64,000 nt of DNA from Prauserella marina (GCF_002240355.1 NZ_CP016353.1:1786501-1850500), one strand, 5' to 3'; positions 27,482 to 36,563 are shown, counted from the first letter of the stretch. Numbers and translations: made by a program. The notes: a model not told the origin generated them from the sequence alone.

Positions 27482-28717
27482 TCAGCGCAGCGGGTGCAGC
27501 GGCGCCAGTTCGACGGGCGCGGCTCCCGTGACGATCGTGTCGGCCAGCAGCTTGCCGCTCACCGGCCCGTGGGTCATGCCCCACATGCCGTGTCCTCCCG
27601 CGACGTAGACGTGGGAGGACAGCGTCGGCCCGATGAGCGGGAGCCCGTCGGTGGTGCACGGCCGGGCACCGACCCACTCGTCGGAGCGCGTATCCCAGTC
27701 GACATCGCGTACGAAGAGCCTCGCCGCGCTCAGGACACTCGTGATGCGCCGGGGGTCGAGCGGGGCGTCGGCCGGCCGGAACTCCATCATTCCGGAGACT
27801 CTGAGCCGGTCACCCAGCGGAGTGCACACGACTTTCTCGGCGGGAAAGTAGACCGGGCCGGAGGGCATGACACGGGGAATCACGCTGAAGCTGTAGCCCC
27901 GGCCCGCGCGCACGTGCCTGCGCACCCCGAATCCGTGCGCGAGGCGGTCGAGCAGCGCGCCGTTGGCCAGTACGACGGCGTCGGGTTCGTGGACCGCTCC
28001 TGCGGCGGTGTGGACGCGCGCGCCGCGTTCGGTGGCCTCGACCGAGGTCACCTCCGCGCCTTCCTCGATGTGGACGCCTTTCTCACTGACGGCGGCGGCG
28101 AGTGCCCGTACATAGCTCACCGGGTCGACGCAGCGCTGCCCGTGAAGCCGCAGCGCGCTGCCGATCCGGGAGGACAGCGTCGGTTCCAGTTCCCGCGCCC
28201 GCACGCCGGTCAGCAGTTCGAACTCCACGTGCTGGCCAGCGGCCCTCACCCGCTCCAGTTCGGTGACGATCACCTGGCGTTGCTGATGGTTCCGGGTCGC
28301 GATGAGACACGGCGCCAGTGTCTCGGTCACGGCCGATGGCAACTCGTCGTGCGCGGCCAGCGCCTTGTTGTTCAGCGGAGCCAGCGCGGCCATGCCGCTG
28401 TTCCAGCGCCGCGACGTGCTGTTGCGGGCGAGTGAGAGCAAGAACGGCGCGAGCCGGGGATCGGCGGGAACGTAGAGCGGAGCCGACGGCGAGAGGAAAC
28501 CCGAAAGCCCTGCCCGCAGCGTCGCCGGTTCCGGCAGCGGAACCGCGAGCGCTGGGGAGAGCCAGCCCGCGTTGCCCCACGAGGCGCCCTCGCCCGTTCT
28601 GCCCCGCTCCAGCACGGTGACCTCGACGCCGTAGCGGCGCAGGAACCACGCGGTGCACAGGCCGACGAAGCCCGCGCCGACAACCACAACGTGCCCTGGC
28701 TCACGCCTGCTGATCAT
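27482..28717 (-). CDS. FAD-dependent amine/D-amino-acid oxidoreductase (DadA-like)
   Basis: A 411-residue flavoprotein of the DAO fold. The N-terminal dinucleotide site reads VVVVGAGFVGLCTAWFL, followed by VLERGRTGEGASWGNAG, as in D-amino-acid dehydrogenases, and the C-terminal FAD contact is YVAGGHGMWGMTHGP. It probably oxidises an amine or D-amino acid and passes electrons onward. The ATG at 28717 (MISRREPGH) starts just before the Rossmann motif; the open frame extends upstream into the sigma-factor promoter region and is not used. Divergent from the SigJ-like gene. Confidence 0.85.
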   Translation of the reverse strand: MISRREPGHVVVVGAGFVGLCTAWFLRRYGVEVTVLERGRTGEGASWGNAGWLSPALAVPLPEPATLRAGLSGFLSPSAPLYVPADPRLAPFLLSLARNSTSRRWNSGMAALAPLNNKALAAHDELPSAVTETLAPCLIATRNHQQRQVIVTELERVRAAGQHVEFELLTGVRARELEPTLSSRIGSALRLHGQRCVDPVSYVRALAAAVSEKGVHIEEGAEVTSVEATERGARVHTAAGAVHEPDAVVLANGALLDRLAHGFGVRRHVRAGRGYSFSVIPRVMPSGPVYFPAEKVVCTPLGDRLRVSGMMEFRPADAPLDPRRITSVLSAARLFVRDVDWDTRSDEWVGARPCTTDGLPLIGPTLSSHVYVAGGHGMWGMTHGPVSGKLLADTIVTGAAPVELAPLHPLR

Positions 28718-28781
28718 GTTGATCCAGCCTAGCCGCGCTGACGGCGGCGAGAAACACTCACCAGGGTCGTATGCTCGCGGA

Positions 28782-29693
28782 ATGTCTGTCGTGGCACAGG
28801 GCATGGAAGACGGCAAGGACGGGAAAGACTTCGAGGCCGCGCGTCCCAGGCTGTTCGCCATCGCCTACCGCATGCTGGGCTCCGCCGCCGAGGCCGAGGA
28901 CGCCGTGCAGGACACGTTTCTGCGCTGGACCGCGGCGGACCGCTCCGACATCGAGGTCCCGGTGGCGTGGCTGACGAAGGTGCTCGGCAACCTGTGCCTC
29001 ACGCGGCTCGGCTCGGCCCGCGCGCGCAGGGAAAGCTACGTCGGACCGTGGCTGCCCGAGCCGGTGGCGACCGAGGACTCGGCGCTGGGCCCGCTCGACA
29101 CGGCCGAGCAGCGCGACTCGGTGTCGATGGCCTTTCTCCTGCTGCTGGAACGGCTCAATCCGGCCGAACGGGCGGTGTTCGTGCTCAGGGAGGCATTCGA
29201 GTACGCGCACAGGGAGATCGCGGAAATCCTCGATCTGACCGAGGCCAACAGTCAGCAGCTCTACCACCGCGCGCGGCGGCGCGTCGCGGAGGAACGTGCC
29301 CGGTTCCCCTCTGCACCGCGGCGGGGAAAGGAGATGGCGCAACGGTTTCTGTCCGCGGCGAGAGGCGGGGACCTCGAAGGGCTGAGGGAACTGCTCGCCG
29401 CCGATGTCGTCTCGTGGGCTGACGGCGGCGGCAAGACTCACGCGGCGAGGAAACCGGTGCGCGGACTGGACAAGGTCGTGCGGTATCTGGGTTGGATGAG
29501 CACCGAGGTGCCGGGTCTGGCCGTGACGGTGCTGGAACTCAACGGCCAGCCCGGCCTGCTGGCGACCGTGGGGGAGCAGCCGCTGCTCGCCGTCGTCCTC
29601 GACATCGCCGACGGCAAGATCACCACCATTCGGATAGTCAACAACCCCGACAAACTCGTGTTCCTGAATACGCAGGTGCGCCGGAACGGGTGA
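28782..29693 (+). CDS. ECF sigma factor of the SigJ/ECF41 type
   Basis: A 303-residue sigma factor. Region 2 spans about residues 20-80 (RLFAIAYRMLGSAAEAEDAVQDTFLRW), region 4 about 115-170 (LNPAERAVFVLREAFEYAHREIAEILDLTEANSQQLYHRARRRV). A C-terminal SnoaL-like extension (about 180-300) contains the ECF41-type sensor segment and replaces a separate anti-sigma factor. The ATG at 28782 is used; an alternative ATG lies seven codons on. It is divergent from the DadA-like gene, which resembles the oxidoreductases often linked to ECF41 factors. Confidence 0.88.
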   Translation: MSVVAQGMEDGKDGKDFEAARPRLFAIAYRMLGSAAEAEDAVQDTFLRWTAADRSDIEVPVAWLTKVLGNLCLTRLGSARARRESYVGPWLPEPVATEDSALGPLDTAEQRDSVSMAFLLLLERLNPAERAVFVLREAFEYAHREIAEILDLTEANSQQLYHRARRRVAEERARFPSAPRRGKEMAQRFLSAARGGDLEGLRELLAADVVSWADGGGKTHAARKPVRGLDKVVRYLGWMSTEVPGLAVTVLELNGQPGLLATVGEQPLLAVVLDIADGKITTIRIVNNPDKLVFLNTQVRRNG

Positions 29694-29756
29694 AGGGGTC
29701 CCGTTCCGGCGATAGGGTGCCGTCAGGGCATCCACCGACCGGAGGTGCGCGGGCGC

Positions 29757-31307
29757 ATGGGCAGCCGGGGCAGGGACACCGTCGACGCCGTCGTCGTCGG
29801 GGCGGGAATCAACGGTCTCGTCGCCGCGGCCGAACTCGGCAAGGCCGGCTGGTCGGTCGCACTGGTCGAGGCAGGCGAGCGTCTCGGAGGTTTCGTCGAC
29901 TCGGGGCAGCGGACCCTTCCCGGCTACGTGCACGACACGTACTCCTCGTGGCATCCGCTGTTCGTGTCGGGACCGGCCTACGGCACGCTCGGCGACGATC
30001 TGCACCGGCACGGCCTCAGGTACCGCAACACCGAAGGGGTACTCACCGCGAGTGTCGCCCGCGGCGGAAGGACCGTGCTGGCCCACCGTGACCCGGAAGC
30101 GACGACGGAAGGTTTCGAGTACCCCGCCGACAGAGCGAGGTACCTGCGCATGCTCGCCGACGTCGACCCTTCCGTGCTGGCGGTCGTGCTCTCCGGCGAG
30201 CCACGAGGCACAAGCGCGCTGACCGGCATGGCTTCGCTGGCGCTGCGCGGGCGGCTGCCCGGCATCCGCTCGCTGACAAGGGACGTGGTGACCAGCGGGC
30301 GCGGCTATGTGCGCAGGGAATTCGACGGCTGGGAAGTCGATCAGCTCTGGACACCGTGGTTGTTGCACGCCGGGCTCGCGCCCGATCAGGCGACGGGCGG
30401 GTTTCTGCTTCCCGTCCTCGCCGCGACGTTGCACGGCGCCGGGCTTCCCGTCGTCGAGGGTGGTGCGCGGCGGTTCGTCGCGGCCTTCGAATCGCTGCTG
30501 GCGACGCTGCCGGTCGAAGTAAGGCTCGGCAGCGCCGTCGAGAAGGTCGTCGTCGAGGACGGAAAGGCGGCAGGCGTCGTCGCGGGAGGGACCACGGTGC
30601 GGGCCAGAAGGGCCGTACTCGCCTCCGTCGCGCCCGACGTGCTCTACGAGGAGCTGCTGGGCGGGGCACGTAAGCCCTATCCCCGGTTCCGGCAGGGACG
30701 TGCCGCGATGCAGATTCACGTCGCGCTCGCCGCTCCGCCGAACTGGCGCGACCCGCGACTCGCCGGGGTGCCGCTGATCCATCTCAGCGACGGCGCCGGC
30801 AGCACCGGCATCGCCTGCGCCGAGGCGGAAGCGGGTCTGCTTCCCCGCGACCCGACCGTCGTCGTCGGCCAGCAGCACGTGCTCGACCCGGCGAGGGTGC
30901 CCGATGGCGCCGCGAGCCTGTGGATCCAGTTGCAGGAGGTGCCGTTCGCGCCGAAAGGTGACGCCGCAAGGGAATTGGACACCTCGGGCGGCTGGGCCGG
31001 TTCGCTTGGCCGCGCGTTCACCAATCGCGTGCTCGCCCGGATCACGGAACAGGCACCGGGACTGTCCGCGCTGGTGCGGCACGTCGACGTGCTCACCCCG
31101 GCCGATCTCGCCTCGGCCAACCCCAACGCGGTCGCCGGTGACCCCTACGGCGGTTCCGCCGAGCTGGACCAGAGCCTGTGGTGGCGGCCACCACACAGGA
31201 CACCGGTGCCGAAACTGTGGCACATTGGCGCCTCGACCCATCCCGGTGCCGGGCTCGGCGGCGGTTCGGGGCATCTCGTGGCCACCGCGCTGACCCGCCG
31301 CCGTTGA
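29757..31307 (+). CDS. Phytoene-desaturase-like FAD oxidoreductase
   Basis: A 516-residue flavoprotein. The start has the FAD site DAVVVGAGINGLVAAAELGKAGWSV and ALVEAGERLGG, and the end has WHIGASTHPGAGLGGGSGHLV, typical of CrtI-like/NAD(P)-binding amine-oxidase-fold enzymes. No isoprenoid genes are nearby, so carotenoid function is unlikely. GGAGG at 29741 serves the ATG at 29757; an in-frame GTG at 29745 lies inside that ribosome site. It heads an operon with a cyclase-type hydrolase (31 nt later) and a ThDP enzyme, suggesting a small catabolic pathway. Confidence 0.85.
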   Translation: MGSRGRDTVDAVVVGAGINGLVAAAELGKAGWSVALVEAGERLGGFVDSGQRTLPGYVHDTYSSWHPLFVSGPAYGTLGDDLHRHGLRYRNTEGVLTASVARGGRTVLAHRDPEATTEGFEYPADRARYLRMLADVDPSVLAVVLSGEPRGTSALTGMASLALRGRLPGIRSLTRDVVTSGRGYVRREFDGWEVDQLWTPWLLHAGLAPDQATGGFLLPVLAATLHGAGLPVVEGGARRFVAAFESLLATLPVEVRLGSAVEKVVVEDGKAAGVVAGGTTVRARRAVLASVAPDVLYEELLGGARKPYPRFRQGRAAMQIHVALAAPPNWRDPRLAGVPLIHLSDGAGSTGIACAEAEAGLLPRDPTVVVGQQHVLDPARVPDGAASLWIQLQEVPFAPKGDAARELDTSGGWAGSLGRAFTNRVLARITEQAPGLSALVRHVDVLTPADLASANPNAVAGDPYGGSAELDQSLWWRPPHRTPVPKLWHIGASTHPGAGLGGGSGHLVATALTRRR

Positions 31308-31337
31308 CGGCCGTGCCGCTGTGACGAGAGGGAAGCC

Positions 31338-32111
31338 ATGCCGCTGCTCACGGATCTGCTCGAAGCGATAGGCGACAAGCGGATCGAGGTCGTCGACCTG
31401 ACCGCGCCGCTCACCGAGAACACCCCGGTCCTGCGTCTTCCCGAGCCGTTCGCCAACACGATCGGTTTCTCGCTCGAACAGATCAGCCGCTACGACGAGG
31501 CCGGGCCTGGCTGGTACTGGAACAACATCCACACCGGCGAGCACACCGGTACTCATCTCGACGCGCCGGTGCACTGGCTCAGCGGCAAGGACGGGCTCGA
31601 CGTGTCGCGGATCCCGTTGAGCACTCTCGTCGCGCCCGCCGTCGTGCTCGACGTCTCGGAGCGGGTCGAGGGCAACCCCGACTTCCTGCTGGAGGTCGCC
31701 GACGTGCGGGCATGGGAAGCCGAGCACGGCCCGCTCCCCTCGGGCGGCTGGTTGCTGTTGCGGACCGGCTGGGACGAGCATTCCACCGACGAGGAACGGT
31801 TCCTCAACACCGACGACACCGGATCGCACACGCCGGGAGTGTCGGCCGAGTGCGCGCGGTGGCTCGCCGAGGAAACCCCGGTCGCCGGTCTGGGCGTCGA
31901 GACGGTCGGTACCGACGCTGGTTGCGCGCCCGCGCTGGAACCCGCTTTCCCTTGCCACCACTACTTTCTCGGCGCCGGGAAGTCCGGGCTGACGCAGTTG
32001 CGCAACCTCGCGACGCTACCGGCGACCGGTGCGGTGCTGGTGATCTCGCCGCTGCCCATCGTCGGCGGATCGGGCAGCCCGGCACGCGTGTACGCGCTGG
32101 TGGAGCGGTGA
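31338..32111 (+). CDS. Cyclase-family metal hydrolase (kynurenine-formamidase-like)
   Basis: A 257-residue protein of the cyclase/KynB family. The signature HTGEHTGTHLDAPVHW carries the metal-binding His/Asp residues, and LLLRTGWDEHST and GVETVGTDAG are the other conserved blocks. Members hydrolyse formamides, lactams or related C-N or C-O bonds. The stop overlaps the next GTG by 4 nt. In the operon it sits between an FAD enzyme and a ThDP enzyme, so it may open a ring or amide to feed the carboligase/decarboxylase. Substrate unknown. Confidence 0.88.
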   Translation: MPLLTDLLEAIGDKRIEVVDLTAPLTENTPVLRLPEPFANTIGFSLEQISRYDEAGPGWYWNNIHTGEHTGTHLDAPVHWLSGKDGLDVSRIPLSTLVAPAVVLDVSERVEGNPDFLLEVADVRAWEAEHGPLPSGGWLLLRTGWDEHSTDEERFLNTDDTGSHTPGVSAECARWLAEETPVAGLGVETVGTDAGCAPALEPAFPCHHYFLGAGKSGLTQLRNLATLPATGAVLVISPLPIVGGSGSPARVYALVER

Positions 32112-33736
32112 ACGTAGCGCGGCTCGTCGGCACGACGCTCGCCGGGCTCGGTGCCGAAGCGGTCTTCGGCGTCGTCGGCAGCGGGAACTTCGAGGTGACC
32201 AACGCGTTGCGCTCGGCGGGGGTCGCGTTCACGGCGGCGAGGCACGAAGGCGGAGCCGCGACCATGGCCGACGCCTACGCCAGGGTCAGCGGCAAGCTCG
32301 CGTTGGTGAGCGTGCACCAGGGCTGTGGCCTCACCAACGCGCTCACCGGTATCGGGGAAGCGGCAAAGAGCAGGACACCGTTGCTGGTGCTCGCGGCCGA
32401 CACGGCAGGATCGGCCGTCCGGTCCAACTTCCGCGTCGACCAGGACGCCGCCGTGACCGCCGTCGGCGCCGTCGCCGAACGTGTGCACTCGGCCGAAAGC
32501 GCGTCAGCCGACATCCTGCGCGCCTACCGCAAGGCCGTGCACGAGCGAAGGACCGTGGTGCTCAACCTTCCACTCGACGTGCAGGCACAGCAGGTCGTCG
32601 AGGAGCACGAGGTCACGCGCCCGGTGCCGCCGTTGCCCGTTCGCCCGCATCCCTCGGCCGTCGCCGAACTCGCCGGTGTGCTCGCGGAAGCGGAGCGGCC
32701 GGTGTTCGTCGCGGGGAGAGGAGCGCTCGCCGCGGGCGGTGAACTCGCCGGACTCGCTGCCAAGTGCGGCGCGCTCCTCGCCACCTCGGCCGTCGCGAAT
32801 GGACTGTTCACTGAGGACCCGTGGTCGCTGGGGATCTCGGGAGGATTCGCCTCCCCGCTCGCCGTCGAGCTGATCTCCGGCGCCGACCTCGTCGTCGGCT
32901 GGGGATGCGCGCTCAACATGTGGACCATGCGCCAGGGCTCGCTCATCGGTTCCGGCACGAAGGTCGCCCAGATCGATGACGACGCCTCGGCGCTCGGCGC
33001 GCACCGGCCCGTCGATCTGGGTGTCGTGGGAGACGTAGCGCTGACCGCGCGCGATGTCGCGGCCGGAGCACGGGAGCGCGCCGGATACCGCGAACCCTGG
33101 ATCGCGCGGCGGATCGCCGAGCACGGCAGATGGCGCACGGAGTCCTATGTGGATCTTTCGAGCGATGAAAGGATCGACCCGAGGACGCTGAGTATCGCGC
33201 TTGACGACCTGCTCCCCTCCGAGCGGCTCGTCGCTGTCGACTCCGGCAACTTCATGGGTTACCCCAGCGCCTATCTTTCCGTTCCCGACGAGGCCGGATT
33301 CTGTTTCACGCAGGCGTTCCAGTCGATCGGGCTCGGGCTCGCGACGGCCATCGGGGCCGCGCTGGCACGACCGGATCGGCTGCCCGTCGCCGCGCTCGGC
33401 GACGGCGGAGCGCTCATGGCCGCGGCCGAACTGGAAACCGTGGCCCGGCTGGGACTGCCCATGGTGCTCGTCGTCTACAACGACGCGGCCTACGGTGCCG
33501 AAGTCCACCACTTCGGTGAGGGTGCCGATCTCGGCGCCGTGCGGTTCCCCGACACGGATTTGGCTGCCGTGGCAAGGGGATACGGGCTTTCCGGGATCAC
33601 GGTCAGGTCGGTCGCCGACCTCGCCGGGCTACGGGACTGGCTCGATGGCGCACGCGATCGCGCGCTGCTCGTCGACGCCAAAATCGCCTCGGACGGCGGT
33701 TCCTGGTGGCTGGCCGAGGCGTTCAAGGGGCATTAG
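32108..33736 (+). CDS. Thiamine-diphosphate-dependent enzyme (acetolactate synthase/benzoylformate decarboxylase-like)
   Basis: A 542-residue ThDP enzyme. The N-terminal PYR domain includes ARHEGGAATMADAYAR with the catalytic glutamate region, and the C-terminal PP domain has the ThDP/Mg site GDGGALMAAAELETVARLGLPMVLVVYNDAAYGAE. It belongs to the acetolactate synthase/decarboxylase superfamily but lacks any partner regulatory subunit, so amino-acid biosynthesis is unlikely. The GTG overlaps the cyclase stop. It probably cleaves or decarboxylates a 2-oxo acid made by the two upstream enzymes. Confidence 0.88.
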   Translation: MNVARLVGTTLAGLGAEAVFGVVGSGNFEVTNALRSAGVAFTAARHEGGAATMADAYARVSGKLALVSVHQGCGLTNALTGIGEAAKSRTPLLVLAADTAGSAVRSNFRVDQDAAVTAVGAVAERVHSAESASADILRAYRKAVHERRTVVLNLPLDVQAQQVVEEHEVTRPVPPLPVRPHPSAVAELAGVLAEAERPVFVAGRGALAAGGELAGLAAKCGALLATSAVANGLFTEDPWSLGISGGFASPLAVELISGADLVVGWGCALNMWTMRQGSLIGSGTKVAQIDDDASALGAHRPVDLGVVGDVALTARDVAAGARERAGYREPWIARRIAEHGRWRTESYVDLSSDERIDPRTLSIALDDLLPSERLVAVDSGNFMGYPSAYLSVPDEAGFCFTQAFQSIGLGLATAIGAALARPDRLPVAALGDGGALMAAAELETVARLGLPMVLVVYNDAAYGAEVHHFGEGADLGAVRFPDTDLAAVARGYGLSGITVRSVADLAGLRDWLDGARDRALLVDAKIASDGGSWWLAEAFKGH

Positions 33737-33743
33737 CTCGTGC

Positions 33744-34265
33744 TCAGCAGAAGATCCAGAACCAGCAGTCGTCGTCGGGTGGTTCCGTCGTCGTGGTGGT
33801 CGCGGGGGGCGGCGTCGGCGGATCGGGCTCCTCGTCGGGCGGGTCCTCCGGCGACGTCGTGTCGTCGGGGTCGTCGGTGGTCGGTTCCGTCGTCGTCGGC
33901 GGTGGCCGCGTGGTGGACGGCGGCGCTTCGGTGGTCGTGGTGACCGGCGGCTCGCTCGTGCTGACCGGTACGACCGTCGAGGTCACCGGGTGGTCGACCG
34001 GCATGGCGGATGTCGATGGCGGCGCGGTCACCGTCGATGTCCGCTCCGGCGGGAAGATCACCGTGCGGTCGTCGGGTTCGGCGTTGATCCGGTCGGGTTC
34101 CGAGTCCAAGCCACCCGCGCCGACGAGGAAGGCCGCGACGAGACAGCCGACGATGACGGCGCCCATCACCGAGAGAACCCTGACGCGTGTTCGGGGACCT
34201 GGCGGGACTCTGTCATTCCACGGCTCGTCGTCGGCGAGCCGGGTCACCGACACATCGTCGTCCAC
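33744..34265 (-). CDS. Single-pass membrane protein with Pro/Thr-rich domain and CWFWIFC tail
   Basis: A 173-residue protein without a known domain. A charged cytoplasmic stretch (1-30) precedes one membrane segment (about 31-50, VLSVMGAVIVGCLVAAFLVG). The outside part (about 75-165) is dominated by Thr, Pro, Ser, Glu and Asp, probably a rigid, O-mannosylated stalk. It ends in DDDCWFWIFC, two cysteines bracketing aromatic residues, which could form a disulfide or a membrane-touching tip. Convergent with the ThDP gene. Function unknown. Confidence 0.7.
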   Translation of the reverse strand: MDDDVSVTRLADDEPWNDRVPPGPRTRVRVLSVMGAVIVGCLVAAFLVGAGGLDSEPDRINAEPDDRTVIFPPERTSTVTAPPSTSAMPVDHPVTSTVVPVSTSEPPVTTTTEAPPSTTRPPPTTTEPTTDDPDDTTSPEDPPDEEPDPPTPPPATTTTTEPPDDDCWFWIFC

Positions 34266-34357
34266 CGGAGGAAGCCTTTCGGGCTGAGCAAGGCAACGGA
34301 GCTTCCATACCGTAGAACATCACCCAATGGAGGGACTGGCGACCCTATTGGTCACGG

Positions 34358-35161
34358 TCAGCGACCGATGTGCGTGTGGAGAAACGCCTCCAGCACCCCG
34401 GTGAACTCGGCGGGTCGCTCCAGGTTGGGCAGATGAGCGGTGTCCTCGATGACCGACAGCACCGAGCCGGGAATGCGCTCGTGCATGAACTCGGCGACGG
34501 AGACCGGGGTGAACTCGTCGTCGCCGCCCACGACCACAAGCGTGGGCACGTCGATGCCGGTGAGCAGTTCGGTGTAGTCGGGCCGCCGTGCTCTCCCTCG
34601 CAGCGCTGCCGCCGCGCCTTCCGGTGAAGTGCCGCGCATCATGCCGGACACGTGTGCCGCGACTTCCGGTGCCGATGCGATGGTCGCCGGGGCGATCATC
34701 TTCGACAGTACCTCGCGCGCGTAGCCGTCCATTCCCTCCCGGACGAGCCGGTCGGCCATCGTGTCGCGGGCGGTCCTGCCCTCCTCGGTTTCCGCCTGCG
34801 GCGCGGTGTCGGCCAGTACCAGCGCGCGAATCCGGTGCGGCGCCACGCGGTAGGTCTCCATGACGATCTGACCGCCCATGGACAGGCCGCCGAGTACGAA
34901 CCGGTCGATGCCGAGCCGGTCGGCCAGCCCGATGAGGTCGGCGGCGAAAACCGAAAGCGGCGTGACCTCTTGGCCGACCGAACTCTCCCCGTAGCCGCGC
35001 AGATCCGGGGTCAGCACGCGGTAACCGGCGGCTGCGAGGTGGAGTGCCTGGGGCCGCCACATCGTGCGATCGAAGGGGTGGCCGTGGACGAGCAGCACCG
35101 GCTCGCCCGCTCCGAGATCGTCGTAGCCGATGGTGACGTCGTCGAACGAAATCCTGCTCAC
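34358..35161 (-). CDS. Alpha/beta hydrolase
   Basis: A 267-residue alpha/beta hydrolase: oxyanion-region HGHPFDRTMW, nucleophile elbow GLSMGGQ (serine), acid region VVGGDDEFTP and a late histidine in IEDTAHLPNLERP complete the triad. It may act on an ester or enol-lactone; 3-oxoadipate enol-lactonase-like enzymes have this layout. The GTG at 35161 is chosen because a predicted promoter (TTGCTC, 17 bp, TAGCGT) ends 7 nt before it, giving a leaderless message. It is divergent from the MocR-type regulator. Confidence 0.87.
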   Translation of the reverse strand: MSRISFDDVTIGYDDLGAGEPVLLVHGHPFDRTMWRPQALHLAAAGYRVLTPDLRGYGESSVGQEVTPLSVFAADLIGLADRLGIDRFVLGGLSMGGQIVMETYRVAPHRIRALVLADTAPQAETEEGRTARDTMADRLVREGMDGYAREVLSKMIAPATIASAPEVAAHVSGMMRGTSPEGAAAALRGRARRPDYTELLTGIDVPTLVVVGGDDEFTPVSVAEFMHERIPGSVLSVIEDTAHLPNLERPAEFTGVLEAFLHTHIGR

Positions 35162-35191
35162 GTGACCGACGCTAGTCAGCGCGCTACGTCG

Positions 35192-35233
35192 GAGCAATGA
35201 AAACATTGACCTCGGTGCAATGTTCGCTACCGT
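35192..35233. promoter_or_regulatory. Divergent promoters and MocR-type operator between hydrolase and regulator
   Basis: Minus-strand promoter: TTGCTC (35197-35192), 17 bp, TAGCGT (35174-35169). Plus-strand promoter: TTGACC (35206-35211), 16 bp, TACCGT (35228-35233). Between the two -35 boxes lies CAATG-aaaa-CATTG (35195-35208), with a further CAATG at 35218. This placement suits a regulator bound between face-away promoters. The operator is inferred from symmetry and position. Confidence 0.55.
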
Positions 35234-35240
35234 GTGCGCG

Positions 35241-36563
35241 ATGGAGGACTTTCGGGCGATCGCGGATTCGGTCGCCGAGGACATCGCGCGGGGCAGGCTC
35301 CGGGCGGGCGAGCGGTTGCCGCCACAGCGCCGGTTCGCGCGGCAGCGGGGCATCGCGGGCTCCACCGCGGCGCGGGTCTACGGCGAGCTCGCCGTCAGGG
35401 GACTCGTCGTCGGTGAGGTGGGGAGGGGAACGTTCGTGCGCGCTGGCAGACTTCCCCCGGCCCCCGCGCTCTCCGAGCCCGCGACGGCGGCCGTGGACCT
35501 CGAACTGAACTTCCCTGTCCTTCCGGGAAACGCCGATCTACTGGCACCGGGATTGCGCGCGTTGTCGCGCCCCGGCGCGCTCGCGGTCGCGGCACGGCCC
35601 GCGACCGTGGCGGGAACCCCGAGAGCGAGGGCGGCGGCTGCCGGACTGCTCGCCCGCGCGGGCTGGCGGCCGGAACCGGACCGGATCATGTTCGCGGGCA
35701 ACGGAAGGCAAGCCATCGCCGCGGCGATCGGTGCCCTCCTGCCCCGGGGAGGGAAGCTCGGTGTCGAACCGTTCACGTACCCGCTCGTGCGCGGTATCGC
35801 GGCGAGATTCGGGGTGACGCTCGTCCCGCTCGACATGGACGACGACGGCCTCGTCCCCGATGGCATTCGCGGGGCGCGGCCGCATGCGGTCTACCTTCAG
35901 CCGACACTGCACAATCCGCTCGGCGGCACGATGCCTGCGGCGCGGCGCCATGAGGTGGCGACGGTGTTGCGGGACAACGACATTCCCGCCATCGAAGACA
36001 CCATCTACGCGTTCCTGCGTGCCGAACCTCCGCTCGCCGCGTACGCCCCCGAGCACACCGTGCTCGTCGACAGTCTCTCGAAACGGCTGCTGCCGGGATT
36101 GACCGTCGGTTTCGCGGTGGCGCCGCCACGGTGGTACGAGGCCGTCGCGTCGTCGCTGCGCGCGGGAGCCTTCGCCGCGCAGACGTTCGCGCTGGAGGTG
36201 GCGACGGGATGGATGGAGGACGGGAGCGCCGACGCCGTCCAGCGCACGAAACCGGACGACGCCGCGCGCAGGCAACGGATCGCGGCCGAGCGGCTTTCCG
36301 GGTTCGACGTTCACGCCGATCCCGCCGCCTATCACCTGTGGTGGCGGCTTCCCCCGTCGTGGCGAGCCGAGACGTTCGTCGCGGCGGCCGCCCGGCGCGG
36401 CATCGCGGTGAGCCCCGGCGCCGCGTTCGTTGCGGGAACGGCACAATCGCCGGACGCCGTGCGCCTCGCGCTCGCCGCGCCGCCGGAACCGACGCTCGCC
36501 GCCGCGCTGGACGTGCTCGCGGGGATCGCGAGATCGGTGCCGGAGCACGAACTGTCCGGTTGA
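35241..36563 (+). CDS. MocR-type PLP-dependent transcriptional regulator (GntR HTH fused to aminotransferase fold)
   Basis: A 440-residue fusion of a short GntR winged helix (about 5-70: IADSVAEDIARGRLRAGERLPPQRRFARQRGI, VRGLVVGEVGRGTFVR) and a fold-type I aminotransferase domain. The PLP lysine is in LVDSLSKRLLPGL. Such proteins sense PLP or amino compounds. An upstream ATG at 35220 is possible, but the predicted promoter places the transcription start at about 35240, so ATG 35241 gives a leaderless message. It likely controls the divergent hydrolase and itself through the CAATG sites. Confidence 0.87.
   Translation: MEDFRAIADSVAEDIARGRLRAGERLPPQRRFARQRGIAGSTAARVYGELAVRGLVVGEVGRGTFVRAGRLPPAPALSEPATAAVDLELNFPVLPGNADLLAPGLRALSRPGALAVAARPATVAGTPRARAAAAGLLARAGWRPEPDRIMFAGNGRQAIAAAIGALLPRGGKLGVEPFTYPLVRGIAARFGVTLVPLDMDDDGLVPDGIRGARPHAVYLQPTLHNPLGGTMPAARRHEVATVLRDNDIPAIEDTIYAFLRAEPPLAAYAPEHTVLVDSLSKRLLPGLTVGFAVAPPRWYEAVASSLRAGAFAAQTFALEVATGWMEDGSADAVQRTKPDDAARRQRIAAERLSGFDVHADPAAYHLWWRLPPSWRAETFVAAAARRGIAVSPGAAFVAGTAQSPDAVRLALAAPPEPTLAAALDVLAGIARSVPEHELSG

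Noticed and set aside
29757-31307. Carotenoid desaturase
   Set aside because: The fold is CrtI-like, but there are no phytoene synthase, cyclase or isoprenoid genes nearby and the operon partners point to a different pathway.
28758-31961. 1067-codon open frame on the minus strand
   Set aside because: It runs antisense through the sigma factor, FAD oxidoreductase and cyclase genes, all of which have clear family motifs on the plus strand.
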